Positions 1 through 6,077 of a stretch of DNA of 7,185 nucleotides are shown one piece after another. Below the pieces are notes generated by a model. The model was not told where the DNA came from. It ran no database searches and saw only the letters and a program-made list of their open reading frames with translations. A program made the position numbers and the translations under genes. The DNA is taken from contig JABMMT010000074.1 in assembly GCA_013205155.1 (NCBI GenBank), positions 1-7,185 on the forward strand, read 5' to 3'. Within the stretch, counting starts at the first letter, position 1. Every line of letters starts with the position of its first letter. This DNA is from Betaproteobacteria bacterium. Lineage in GTDB: Bacteria > Pseudomonadota > Gammaproteobacteria > Burkholderiales > Burkholderiaceae.

Positions 1-1
1 A

Positions 2-73
2 AAAAATGCCATCGCTAATAGCAAGGGCCAAATGAAAATTGAAAATTCGATAAGAGGCTCGATCAAAAAATAA
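2..73 (+). CDS. possible C-terminal tail of an upstream gene (partial)
   Basis: One frame is open from the left edge of the window to a TAA at 71-73, giving 23 codons rich in Lys, Asn, Ile and Ser (the last residues read SIRGSIKK). The other two forward frames close sooner, at 16-18 and 33-35. This could be the end of a gene transcribed in the same direction as everything else here, but 23 codons are too few to recognise a family and an open frame this short can occur by chance. If real, its stop lies about 95 bases before the likely acyl-CoA dehydrogenase start, consistent with an operon that begins further upstream. Confidence 0.25.
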   Translation, partial: KNAIANSKGQMKIENSIRGSIKK

Positions 74-166
74 TCATAAGGTCTTTCATTGCAGCCTTAT
101 TCAAAATGTATTTTAGTCAAAGGAAGTTTTAAGTGTGATTTCTGTTTTTCCTGCTATTACAATCAA

Positions 167-1339
167 ATGATGGACTTCTCTTTAACGCCCAAATTAGAAG
201 AGTTGCGGGATCGAACGCGATCATTTATTCGCGATCAAATCATCCCGTACGAAAAAGACCCGCGACAAAATGCTCACGGCCCATCAGAAGAATTACGCAA
301 AGAACTTATCGGGCTGGCACGCAAAGCTGGCTTGTTAACGCCCCATGCCTCAATAGAAATGGGGGGCTTGGGCTTAAGTCACGTTGAAAAAGCGCTTGTT
401 TTTGAAGAGGCCGGTTACTCCTCTTTGGGCCCAACCGCGATGAATATTCACGCTCCTGACGAAGGTAACATTCATCTACTAGAAGAAATTGCCAGCCCGG
501 AACAAAAAGAGCGCTGGCTTCGCCCCTTGGTTGCTGGAAAAATCCGCTCATGCTTTGCGATGACAGAGCCCTCGCCTGGTGCAGGCTCAGATCCATCAAT
601 GCTCATGACAAGCGCCAAGAAAGATGGTGATGACTATCTGATTGATGGACAAAAATGGTTTATCACTGGGGCTAATGGAGCTGATTTTGCAATCATCATG
701 GCACGCATTGAAGACGGCTCTGCAACCATGTTTCTCTCCGACATGAATGCACCGAGCATTGAGCTGATTCGTAATATGGATGCAATGGATAGCTGCTTTA
801 CTGGCGGTCACGGTGTTCTGCAATTTACTAACTTGCGAGTACCCTCCAATCAAATATTAGGAGAGCTTGGGAAGGGCTTTAAGAACGCTCAAGTTCGCTT
901 GGCGCCTGCACGATTAACACACTGCATGCGCTGGCTCGGTCAAGCTAGACGAGCACAAGACATAGCGATTGCCTACGCAAGAAAACGTGAGGCCTTTGGA
1001 AAAACCTTAGGTGAGCACGAAGGTGTGGGATTTATGCTGGCAGACAACGATATGGACCTAGAAACTTCGCGTTTAAATATCTTGCATACGGCCTGGTTAT
1101 TAGATCAAGGGCAGCGTTGCAATTTTGAATCTAGTCGTGCAAAGGTGATTTGTTCTGAAGCTGAGTGGCGAGTGATAGATCGCTGCGTACAAATTTTGGG
1201 CGGCCAAGGCATTACTGGCGAAACTGCACTCATGAAAATATTTCAAGATATGCGCGGCTTTCGGATCTACGACGGCCCTAGTGAAGTGCATCGCTGGAGT
1301 ATGGCGCGCAAAATTATTGGAGACAAAGAGGCTAAGTGA
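167..1339 (+). CDS. acyl-CoA dehydrogenase, FadE2/ACAD10-11 type (LvaC-like)
   Basis: This is a flavin-dependent acyl-CoA dehydrogenase-fold enzyme of 390 residues, the usual length for a single-domain member; it should be cytoplasmic and FAD-bound. Numbering from ATG 167: the FAD/substrate-binding FAMTEPSPGAGSDPS is at 130-144, DGQKWFITG at 160-168, the RKREAFGK helix motif at 272-279, LGGQGITGE at 344-352, and YDGPSEVH at 368-375. In this last motif Asp369 stands where medium-chain enzymes have the catalytic Glu; ACAD10/11-type proteins also have DGPxEVH. In that clade the dehydrogenase domain removes phosphate from 4-phosphoacyl-CoA, giving an enoyl-CoA, rather than simply desaturating. 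The SDR and kinase genes that follow support this role, but the substrate is inferred. ATG 167 or 170 is chosen because homologous proteins begin near MDFSLTPKLEELRDR. Neither has a good ribosome binding site, and an in-frame TTG at 89 with an AAGG seven bases upstream would add 26 Cys-rich residues unlike the family. Confidence 0.93.
   Translation: MMDFSLTPKLEELRDRTRSFIRDQIIPYEKDPRQNAHGPSEELRKELIGLARKAGLLTPHASIEMGGLGLSHVEKALVFEEAGYSSLGPTAMNIHAPDEGNIHLLEEIASPEQKERWLRPLVAGKIRSCFAMTEPSPGAGSDPSMLMTSAKKDGDDYLIDGQKWFITGANGADFAIIMARIEDGSATMFLSDMNAPSIELIRNMDAMDSCFTGGHGVLQFTNLRVPSNQILGELGKGFKNAQVRLAPARLTHCMRWLGQARRAQDIAIAYARKREAFGKTLGEHEGVGFMLADNDMDLETSRLNILHTAWLLDQGQRCNFESSRAKVICSEAEWRVIDRCVQILGGQGITGETALMKIFQDMRGFRIYDGPSEVHRWSMARKIIGDKEAK
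1325..1331 (+). promoter_or_regulatory. ribosome binding site deciding the SDR start
   Basis: AAAGAGG lies inside the last codons of the acyl-CoA dehydrogenase gene. It is 7 bases before ATG 1339 but only 4 bases before the alternative GTG at 1336, so ATG 1339 is the better start. Confidence 0.6.
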
Positions 1340-2109
1340 TGGATATCAATCAGTTGTTTCGATTGGATGGCAAAACGGTCTTTATTACTGGCGCCTCTAG
1401 TGGGATTGGTAAGCACTGTGCAATATTCATGTCCCAATCAGGGGCAAAGGTCGCCATCGCATCACGCCGCATAATTCAGCTGCAGGCTGTTGTAAACGAA
1501 ATCACACAATTAGGTGGTCAAGCCAAGGCATTTGAATTAGACGTCACAAACCAAAAAAGTGTGATGGGGTGTTTTGATGAGCTTGCCCAATGGTCATTGC
1601 CAACGATCGTTATCAACAACGCCGGTATGAGCGTCAATCGCAAGTTGCTTGACCAAACCGAGGAAGATTGGGATCGGGTAATCGATACAAATCTGAAGGG
1701 CTGTTGGTTAGTTGCCACCGAAGCGGCACGGCGCCTAGCAGCCGCTAACACTCCTGGAAATATTATCAATATTGCTTCTATTTTAGGGGAGCGAGTCATC
1801 GGTGGAGTAGCTCCTTATGTCATTTCAAAAGCGGGTGTAATCCAGCTCACAAAAGTCATGGCTCTTGAATTAGCGCGCCACCAAATACGAGTAAATGCCC
1901 TGTTGCCCGGCTATGTAATTACTGACCTTAATCGCGACTTCCTGCAAAGTGAGGCCGGACAAAAGATTCTGGCGCGCATACCTTCACGGCAGTTCAATAA
2001 TTTGGAAGATTTAAATGGGCCATTATTGCTCTTGGCTTCTGATGCGAGTAAGGCAATGACTGGAGCGACGATTGCTGTCGATGGCGGGCATCTTGTTAGT
2101 GGCCTGTAA
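1339..2109 (+). CDS. short-chain dehydrogenase/reductase (candidate 4-oxoacyl-CoA reductase, LvaD-like)
   Basis: A classical SDR of 256 residues, the standard length. Numbering from ATG 1339: the Rossmann cofactor motif TGASSGIG is at 17-24, SRR at 42-44 after the second strand suggests NADP(H) preference, the adenine-contacting Asp is residue 68 (LDV), NNAG is at 93-96, and the catalytic tetrad is Asn118, Ser147, Tyr160 and Lys164 (YxxxK). The C-terminus ends with the usual AVDGG. The ATG shares one base with the TGA of the acyl-CoA dehydrogenase gene (TGATG), which implies translational coupling. Placed between an ACAD10/11-type dehydrogenase and its kinase, it is a good candidate for reducing a 4-oxoacyl-CoA to the 4-hydroxyacyl-CoA that the kinase would phosphorylate, as LvaD does for levulinyl-CoA. 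SDR sequence alone does not give the substrate; a 3-hydroxyacyl-CoA or other secondary-alcohol role is also possible. All catalytic residues are intact. Confidence 0.93.
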   Translation: MDINQLFRLDGKTVFITGASSGIGKHCAIFMSQSGAKVAIASRRIIQLQAVVNEITQLGGQAKAFELDVTNQKSVMGCFDELAQWSLPTIVINNAGMSVNRKLLDQTEEDWDRVIDTNLKGCWLVATEAARRLAAANTPGNIINIASILGERVIGGVAPYVISKAGVIQLTKVMALELARHQIRVNALLPGYVITDLNRDFLQSEAGQKILARIPSRQFNNLEDLNGPLLLLASDASKAMTGATIAVDGGHLVSGL

Positions 2110-2121
2110 ATAAGTCAAGCA

Positions 2122-3129
2122 ATGAACGCCTCTTCTTTTCATGAGCCGCTGAGCCTGTATTTAAATGGCCTTGGTCTTACTGGGGGCCCGATTGAGTTAA
2201 GCCAGCTCACAGGCGGTCAGTCAAACCCCACCTACAAAATTAGTGACGGCAAGGTGCATTACGTACTCAGAAAAAAGCCGAGTGGGGTTTTATTACCGTC
2301 AGCACATGCAGTCGATCGAGAGTATCGCGTCATGAAAGCACTGGCCAGCACCGATGTCCCCGTACCCCAAATGTTGGCTTATTGTGAAGATGAAAGCATC
2401 ATTGGAACCGCCTTTTTCATTATGGAATATTTGGACGGTCGGGTCTTTGTAGACCAGTCTTTGCCAGGTCTTATGCCTAGTGAACGTCAGCAGATTTACG
2501 AAGAAATGAATCGTACTATTTCTGCTATTCATCGCCTAGATTATGCGTCTCTTGGATTAGAAACTTTTGGTAAGCCTGGAAATTATTTTGCAAGGCAAAT
2601 CGCCCGCTGGTCCAGGCAAGTACGCGAGGCCAACATTGCTATTCCGGACTCTCTTATTAAGCTAATGGATTGGTTGCCCGAGCATATTCCATCTGAAGAT
2701 GAAACCTCTCTGATCCATGGCGACTTTCGCATGGACAACCTGATCTTTCATAAAACGGATATGCGCATCATTGGTGTTTTAGATTGGGAGCTCTCTACCT
2801 TAGGCAATCCTCTTGCTGATTTTGCATATCAATGCATGGCCTGGAGAATACCACCCACCCTTTGGCGCGGCATACAGGGGTTGGATTTGGCCACCCTCGG
2901 AATTCCGAGCGAAGCGCAATATATTGCCCTGTATGAAAAACAAATTGGTAGGCCAATTGTCGAACACTGGCGCTTTTTAATGGCTTACAACTTATTCAGA
3001 ATATCGGCAATCTTGCATGGCATCACTAAAAGAGCGTTAGACGGGAATGCCAATGCGAGTGATGCTGCAGAAAATGGCAAGAAGGCAGGCGCACTTGCTA
3101 ATCTTGGCTGGGCTTGCGCTCAACAATAA
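2122..3129 (+). CDS. APH-fold phosphotransferase, ACAD10/11 N-terminal type (candidate 4-hydroxyacyl-CoA kinase, LvaA-like)
   Basis: A 335-residue kinase of the aminoglycoside phosphotransferase superfamily. The nucleotide-binding lobe has GGQSNPTY at 31-38, YVLRKKPSG at 47-55 (Lys51 or its neighbour as the ATP-contacting Lys), and Glu67 in DREYRVMKAL. The hinge is MEYLDGR at 101-107. The catalytic loop LIHGDFRMDNL at 197-207 supplies Asp201 and Asn206, and LDWE at 220-223 supplies the metal-binding Asp221, so the enzyme looks active. The LRKKPxG stretch marks the ACAD10/11 N-terminal-like group rather than antibiotic-resistance enzymes. In that group and in LvaA the acceptor is the 4-hydroxyl of an acyl-CoA. 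The gene starts 12 bases after the SDR stop with only a weak AAG-type ribosome binding site, and is probably co-transcribed. P. putida LvaA works with a small partner, LvaB; none is seen here, so this protein may act alone, as the fused mammalian kinase domain does. The substrate is inferred from family and context. Confidence 0.92.
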   Translation: MNASSFHEPLSLYLNGLGLTGGPIELSQLTGGQSNPTYKISDGKVHYVLRKKPSGVLLPSAHAVDREYRVMKALASTDVPVPQMLAYCEDESIIGTAFFIMEYLDGRVFVDQSLPGLMPSERQQIYEEMNRTISAIHRLDYASLGLETFGKPGNYFARQIARWSRQVREANIAIPDSLIKLMDWLPEHIPSEDETSLIHGDFRMDNLIFHKTDMRIIGVLDWELSTLGNPLADFAYQCMAWRIPPTLWRGIQGLDLATLGIPSEAQYIALYEKQIGRPIVEHWRFLMAYNLFRISAILHGITKRALDGNANASDAAENGKKAGALANLGWACAQQ

Positions 3130-3165
3130 ATAAGCGTTTTTTCGTTAAAAGTTGCGGCTAAACCC

Positions 3166-3178
3166 GTATTAAAAATAC
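3166..3178. repeat. 13-base palindrome GTATT-AAA-AATAC
   Basis: Perfect 5-bp arms around a 3-base AAA centre, 37 bases after the kinase stop. It could be a regulator site or a chance AT-rich palindrome. Confidence 0.3.
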
Positions 3179-3180
3179 AA

Positions 3181-3221
3181 GGCGCCAAAGGGGTAATGGG
3201 GGTACATAAAATGCCGGCGCC
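3181..3221. repeat. paired GGCGCC hexamers 35 bases apart
   Basis: GGCGCC occurs at 3181-3186 and again at 3216-3221. Each copy is itself palindromic, so the two can also pair as a 6-bp stem. The G-rich stretch GGGGTAATGGGGG lies between them. The arms do not extend beyond 6 bp and no T-run follows, so this is not a typical terminator. Confidence 0.3.
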
Positions 3222-3241
3222 CCAAAAGCAAGGCGAGCTTA

Positions 3242-3261
3242 GTATAGGGTTAGCACTATAC
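3242..3261. repeat. inverted repeat GTATAG-N8-CTATAC upstream of the transporter
   Basis: Perfect 6-bp arms at 3242-3247 and 3256-3261 are separated by 8 bases, giving a 20-base operator-like dyad. It ends 4 bases before the possible -35 element TTGACG (3266-3271), a plausible position for a transcriptional regulator. No specific regulator family can be assigned. Confidence 0.35.
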
Positions 3262-3320
3262 GTGTTTGACGGTAATTGGGCTATGATTTATTTGATATCT
3301 TTTTTGAAAGTCTAGGCAAC

Positions 3321-4094
3321 TTGGGCAAACAAAACGTCATCCTCGAAACGGAAGACCTGACAAAATCATTTAATGGCTTCATTGCGGTAAACAAGGTGAA
3401 TTTAGCCGTTGAGCGTGGGACTATACACGCGCTGATTGGCCCTAATGGGGCTGGAAAAACAACCTGCTTTAATTTATTGACAAAGTTTTTAGAGCTCAGC
3501 TCTGGAAAAATCCTCTTTAATGGCGCCGATATTAGCGCTGAAAAGCCATCGCAAATCGCACGTAAAGGCATCATCCGCTCTTTTCAAATATCGGCGGTAT
3601 TCCCTCATATGACCGTGCTTGAAAATGTTCGCTTTGGGATGCAACGAACCTTGGGTAGCTCATTTTATTTTTGGCGAAATATAAATTCCCTAGATATATT
3701 AAATACACGCGCGATGGAGGCGCTTGACCAGGTTGAGCTGACTAGGTTTGCCGATGAACTAGCGGTGAATCTTCCCTATGGAAGAAAGCGCGCGCTTGAA
3801 ATTGCAGCCACTATCGCCATGGACCCTGAGCTAATGTTGCTTGATGAACCAACTCAAGGCATGGGCCATGAAGATGTTGAGCTTATAACCGAGCTCATTA
3901 AAAGGGTATCAAAAGGTAGAACCGTTTTGATGGTGGAGCACAACATGAAGGTGGTTGCCAATATTGCAACCACTATCTCTGTCTTACAGCGTGGCGAAGT
4001 CATTGCTGAAGGCTCCTATGAGCAAGTTTCGAAAAATCATCAGGTGATGGAAGCGTACATGGGTACCGCTGACTCCGAACTAGAAGGCCATTAA
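3321..4094 (+). CDS. livG: ABC transporter ATP-binding protein, LivG type
   Basis: One of the two cytoplasmic ATPases of a branched-chain-amino-acid-type (HAAT) importer. Numbering from TTG 3321 (257 residues, the family's usual size): Walker A GPNGAGKTT at 40-48, Q-loop Gln89, LivG-type signature YGRKR at 153-157, Walker B with Asp175-Glu176 (LLDEPTQGMG), and switch His207 (VEHN). All catalytic elements are intact. The start is uncertain. An in-frame TAA at 3273-3275 limits the 5' end, no in-frame ATG lies upstream of the Walker A region, and the only usual candidates are TTG 3276 and TTG 3321. TTG 3321 is chosen because it places the Met six residues before ILETEDLTK, as in relatives. The nearby ATG at 3283 is in another frame and stops after ten codons. 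The LivF-type gene follows 7 bases downstream. The symbol denotes family; the transported solute may not be an amino acid. Confidence 0.9.
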   Translation: MGKQNVILETEDLTKSFNGFIAVNKVNLAVERGTIHALIGPNGAGKTTCFNLLTKFLELSSGKILFNGADISAEKPSQIARKGIIRSFQISAVFPHMTVLENVRFGMQRTLGSSFYFWRNINSLDILNTRAMEALDQVELTRFADELAVNLPYGRKRALEIAATIAMDPELMLLDEPTQGMGHEDVELITELIKRVSKGRTVLMVEHNMKVVANIATTISVLQRGEVIAEGSYEQVSKNHQVMEAYMGTADSELEGH

Positions 4095-4101
4095 TCAGGG
4101 T

Positions 4102-4809
4102 ATGGGCACTCCAGCTTTAGAAATCAAAGATCTCAACGCGTGGTATGGCGAATCTCATGTGTTGCATGGAATCAATTTGTCGGTAAATAAAGGCGAGGTT
4201 ATCTGCTTGTTGGGCCGCAATGGTGCGGGACGGACAACAACACTAAGGGCTGTTTTGGGTCTAGTTTCCAGCAGAACTGGGTCGATCAAGGTCAATGGGC
4301 TTGATGTGCTTGGTATGCCAACGCATGAAGTTGCCAGACTAGGAATTGGTTATTGTCCCGAGGAGCGGGGTATTTTTACAAGCCTTACTTGCGAGCAGAA
4401 TTTAATGCTGCCCCCTAAGGTTGGGGACGGCATGGCAATGGAAGTGGCTGAGATTTATAAAATGTTTCCTAATTTATACGAGCGGCGCTCTAGCCCCGGT
4501 GGCAAACTTTCGGGTGGCGAGCAGCAAATGTTGTCCATTGCACGAATTTTGCGAACTGGTGCAGATATTTTGTTGCTTGATGAAATCACAGAAGGATTAG
4601 CGCCTGTCATTGTGCATAAACTATCTGGGGTAGTTCGCACGCTGAAAGAGCGTGGCTTTACTATTATTTTAGTTGAACAAAATTTTAGATTTGCCTCAAA
4701 GCTCGCAGATAGAAACTATGTGATAGAACATGGGCAAGTTGTAAAAATAGTGGAAAGACGTGAGCTCGGAGCTAACGAAGAGCAGCTCAGGGTTTTATTG
4801 GGGGTGTAG
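4102..4809 (+). CDS. livF: ABC transporter ATP-binding protein, LivF type, with Arg in Walker A
   Basis: The second ATPase of the importer, 235 residues, normal for LivF. It begins MGTPALEIKDLNAWYGESH, close to the usual N-terminus, so ATG 4102 is secure, although AGGG at 4097-4100 is only one base before it; coupling to the livG-type gene is likely. Walker A reads GRNGAGRTT at 38-46, with Arg44 (CGG 4231-4233) in place of the phosphate-binding Lys. The signature LSGGEQQ is at 136-142. Walker B ends in Asp160-Glu161 and is followed by Ile162 where Pro is usual (LDEITEGL). VEQN at 192-195 has Gln at the switch-His position, which is normal for LivF. The other motifs are intact and the reading frame is clean, so it is not a pseudogene. 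Pairing with the LivG-type subunit may leave one ATP site weakened. Whether Arg44 is typical of this subfamily cannot be judged here. Confidence 0.92.
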   Translation: MGTPALEIKDLNAWYGESHVLHGINLSVNKGEVICLLGRNGAGRTTTLRAVLGLVSSRTGSIKVNGLDVLGMPTHEVARLGIGYCPEERGIFTSLTCEQNLMLPPKVGDGMAMEVAEIYKMFPNLYERRSSPGGKLSGGEQQMLSIARILRTGADILLLDEITEGLAPVIVHKLSGVVRTLKERGFTIILVEQNFRFASKLADRNYVIEHGQVVKIVERRELGANEEQLRVLLGV

Positions 4810-4828
4810 TTAAAAATGAAGCAAGCAT

Positions 4829-4835
4829 AAAGGAG
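4829..4835 (+). promoter_or_regulatory. strong ribosome binding site of the binding-protein gene
   Basis: AAAGGAG lies 8 bases before ATG 4844 and is the best Shine-Dalgarno match in the window. It fits the usual need for more binding protein than ATPase or permease from the same transcript. Confidence 0.8.
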
Positions 4836-4843
4836 ATGTTCAA

Positions 4844-6058
4844 ATGAAAAAGAATTTAATTGCAACAGCGGTTGCATCATGTTTAATGGCGGGCTCAATT
4901 CCCGCTCATGCACAAACCGTCTCGGATAACGAGATTAGGATTGGGGTACTAACAGACCTCTCTGGTATTTATTCTGCAATTGAAGGTCCTGGTGCAGTAC
5001 TGGCAGCACAAATGGCCGCAAAAGATTTTGGCGGACAAGTTCTAGGTAAAAAAATTGTCATTACCTCTGCTGATACACAGTCTAAGGCAGACCTCTCAAG
5101 CTCTAAAGCGCGCGAGATGTTTGAGAAAGACAAGGTTGATATGATTGTAGGCAACGTATCAACTGCATCTGCTTTAGCAGCCATGGAAGTAGCAGAGCAA
5201 TTTAAGAAGGTCTCCATCGTCACTGGTGCGGCATCTTTACCAATCACCAATGAAAAGTGCACCCCCTACAACGTTCACTATGTATATGACACCTATGCAC
5301 TCTCAAGGGGCACAGGCAAGGCGGTTGTGGATTCTGGTAAAAAAACTTGGTTCTTTGTGACCGCAGATTATGCGTTCGGCCAAACTCTTGAGCGTGACAC
5401 CACTGAAGTAGTGGTTGCCAATGGCGGAAAAGTATTGGGAAGTGTGAAGCATCCAATTAACACGCAAGACTTTTCTTCATTTATGGCACAAGCTCAAGCT
5501 TCCAAAGCTGAAGTAATCGGTTTAGCAAATGCAGGCGGCGACACAATTGGCTCTATCAAACAAGCCTCTGAGCTAGGCATTATGGGATCGAAACAAACCG
5601 TTGTGCCACTTCTCATGTTCATTAGTGATATTCAGGCGCTTGGATTAAAACAAACTGCTGGCATGAACTTTACCGTAGGATGGTACTGGGATTACAACGA
5701 CGCTAACCGTAAATTTGCTGATCGCTTCATGAAGGAATTCAAAGGAAAGGCGCCAACATCAGTTCAGGCAGGCGTCTACTCAGCAACCATGCAATATTTG
5801 AAGGCCATTGAAGCAACTAAAACTGACGATGCTGATGCGGTGATGAAGCGGATGAAATCAGTTGAAATTGATGATGGCCTCTTTAAGGGCAAAATTCGTG
5901 CAGATGGTAAGTTCGAGCATGATATGTATTTGCTTGAAGTTAAGACTCCTGGCGAATCAAAAGGCCCCAATGACGTTGCTAAAGTTACCAAAGTAATTGC
6001 TGCAAAAGATGCTACCTTGCCTTTGGCGCAATCCAAATGTAAGTTAGTTACTAAATAA
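4844..6058 (+). CDS. periplasmic substrate-binding protein of a Liv-type ABC transporter
   Basis: A 404-residue type-1 periplasmic binding protein of the leucine/isoleucine/valine-binding superfamily, which captures solute and delivers it to LivH/LivM. Residues 1-23 form a signal peptide: basic MKKN, a short hydrophobic core, and AHA followed by Gln24. VASC at 10-13 resembles a lipobox, so lipoprotein processing cannot be excluded. The mature protein starts with EIRIGVLTDLSGIYS (30-44), typical of the first strand and ligand loop. TADYAFGQTLERD (173-185) is characteristic of the non-amino-acid members of the superfamily. Cys139 (NEKCTPYN) and Cys399 (SKCKL) are the only cysteines after the signal peptide and may form a disulfide. 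The gene starts 34 bases after the LivF-type stop and is followed 19 bases later by livH. The ligand is unknown; an organic or aromatic acid is as likely as an amino acid, so no livK symbol is given. Confidence 0.9.
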   Translation: MKKNLIATAVASCLMAGSIPAHAQTVSDNEIRIGVLTDLSGIYSAIEGPGAVLAAQMAAKDFGGQVLGKKIVITSADTQSKADLSSSKAREMFEKDKVDMIVGNVSTASALAAMEVAEQFKKVSIVTGAASLPITNEKCTPYNVHYVYDTYALSRGTGKAVVDSGKKTWFFVTADYAFGQTLERDTTEVVVANGGKVLGSVKHPINTQDFSSFMAQAQASKAEVIGLANAGGDTIGSIKQASELGIMGSKQTVVPLLMFISDIQALGLKQTAGMNFTVGWYWDYNDANRKFADRFMKEFKGKAPTSVQAGVYSATMQYLKAIEATKTDDADAVMKRMKSVEIDDGLFKGKIRADGKFEHDMYLLEVKTPGESKGPNDVAKVTKVIAAKDATLPLAQSKCKLVTK

Positions 6059-6077
6059 TCAGGGCCTTAGCTAATCC

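Larger units (their letters stand above)
3130..3320 (+). other. intergenic region between the enzyme genes and the transporter
   Basis: This 191-base gap is the only sizeable gap between recognised genes. After the kinase stop there is a T6 run (3137-3142) preceded by at most a 4-bp stem (CGCT 3117-3120 with AGCG 3133-3136), so a terminator is doubtful. Three small inverted repeats follow (3166-3178, 3181-3221, 3242-3261). TTGACG at 3266-3271 is a good -35 match, but the hexamer 17 bases on, TATTTG at 3289-3294, is a poor -10. If used, transcription would begin near 3300, just ahead of the TTG at 3321. No RNA gene or riboswitch is recognised. Confidence 0.5.

Noticed and set aside
39..74. Promoter TTGAAA (39-44) with AATAAT (69-74)
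   Set aside because: Each hexamer looks fair, but the spacing is 24 bases, far from the 16-18 needed.
306..599. Minus-strand open frames across the window (for example 306-599, 596-853, 1518-1799, 3281-3574, 4969-5262, 5776-6036)
   Set aside because: All lie wholly or largely opposite strongly recognised plus-strand genes, show no family motifs, and are composed as expected of antisense shadows.
2122..3129. Aminoglycoside resistance gene
   Set aside because: The fold is shared, but the LRKKPxG motif and the acyl-CoA dehydrogenase and SDR neighbours point to the ACAD10/11-type acyl-CoA kinase group.
3117..3142. Rho-independent terminator after the kinase gene
   Set aside because: There is a T6 run, but the preceding stem (CGCT with AGCG) is only 4 bp with a 12-base loop, too weak to call.
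3191..3203. G-quadruplex in GGGGTAATGGGGG
   Set aside because: Only two long G-runs are close together; four are needed for an intramolecular quadruplex.
3276..3320. N-terminal extension of LivG from TTG 3276
   Set aside because: It would add 15 residues not expected in LivG and has no well-spaced ribosome binding site; it is kept only as an alternative start.
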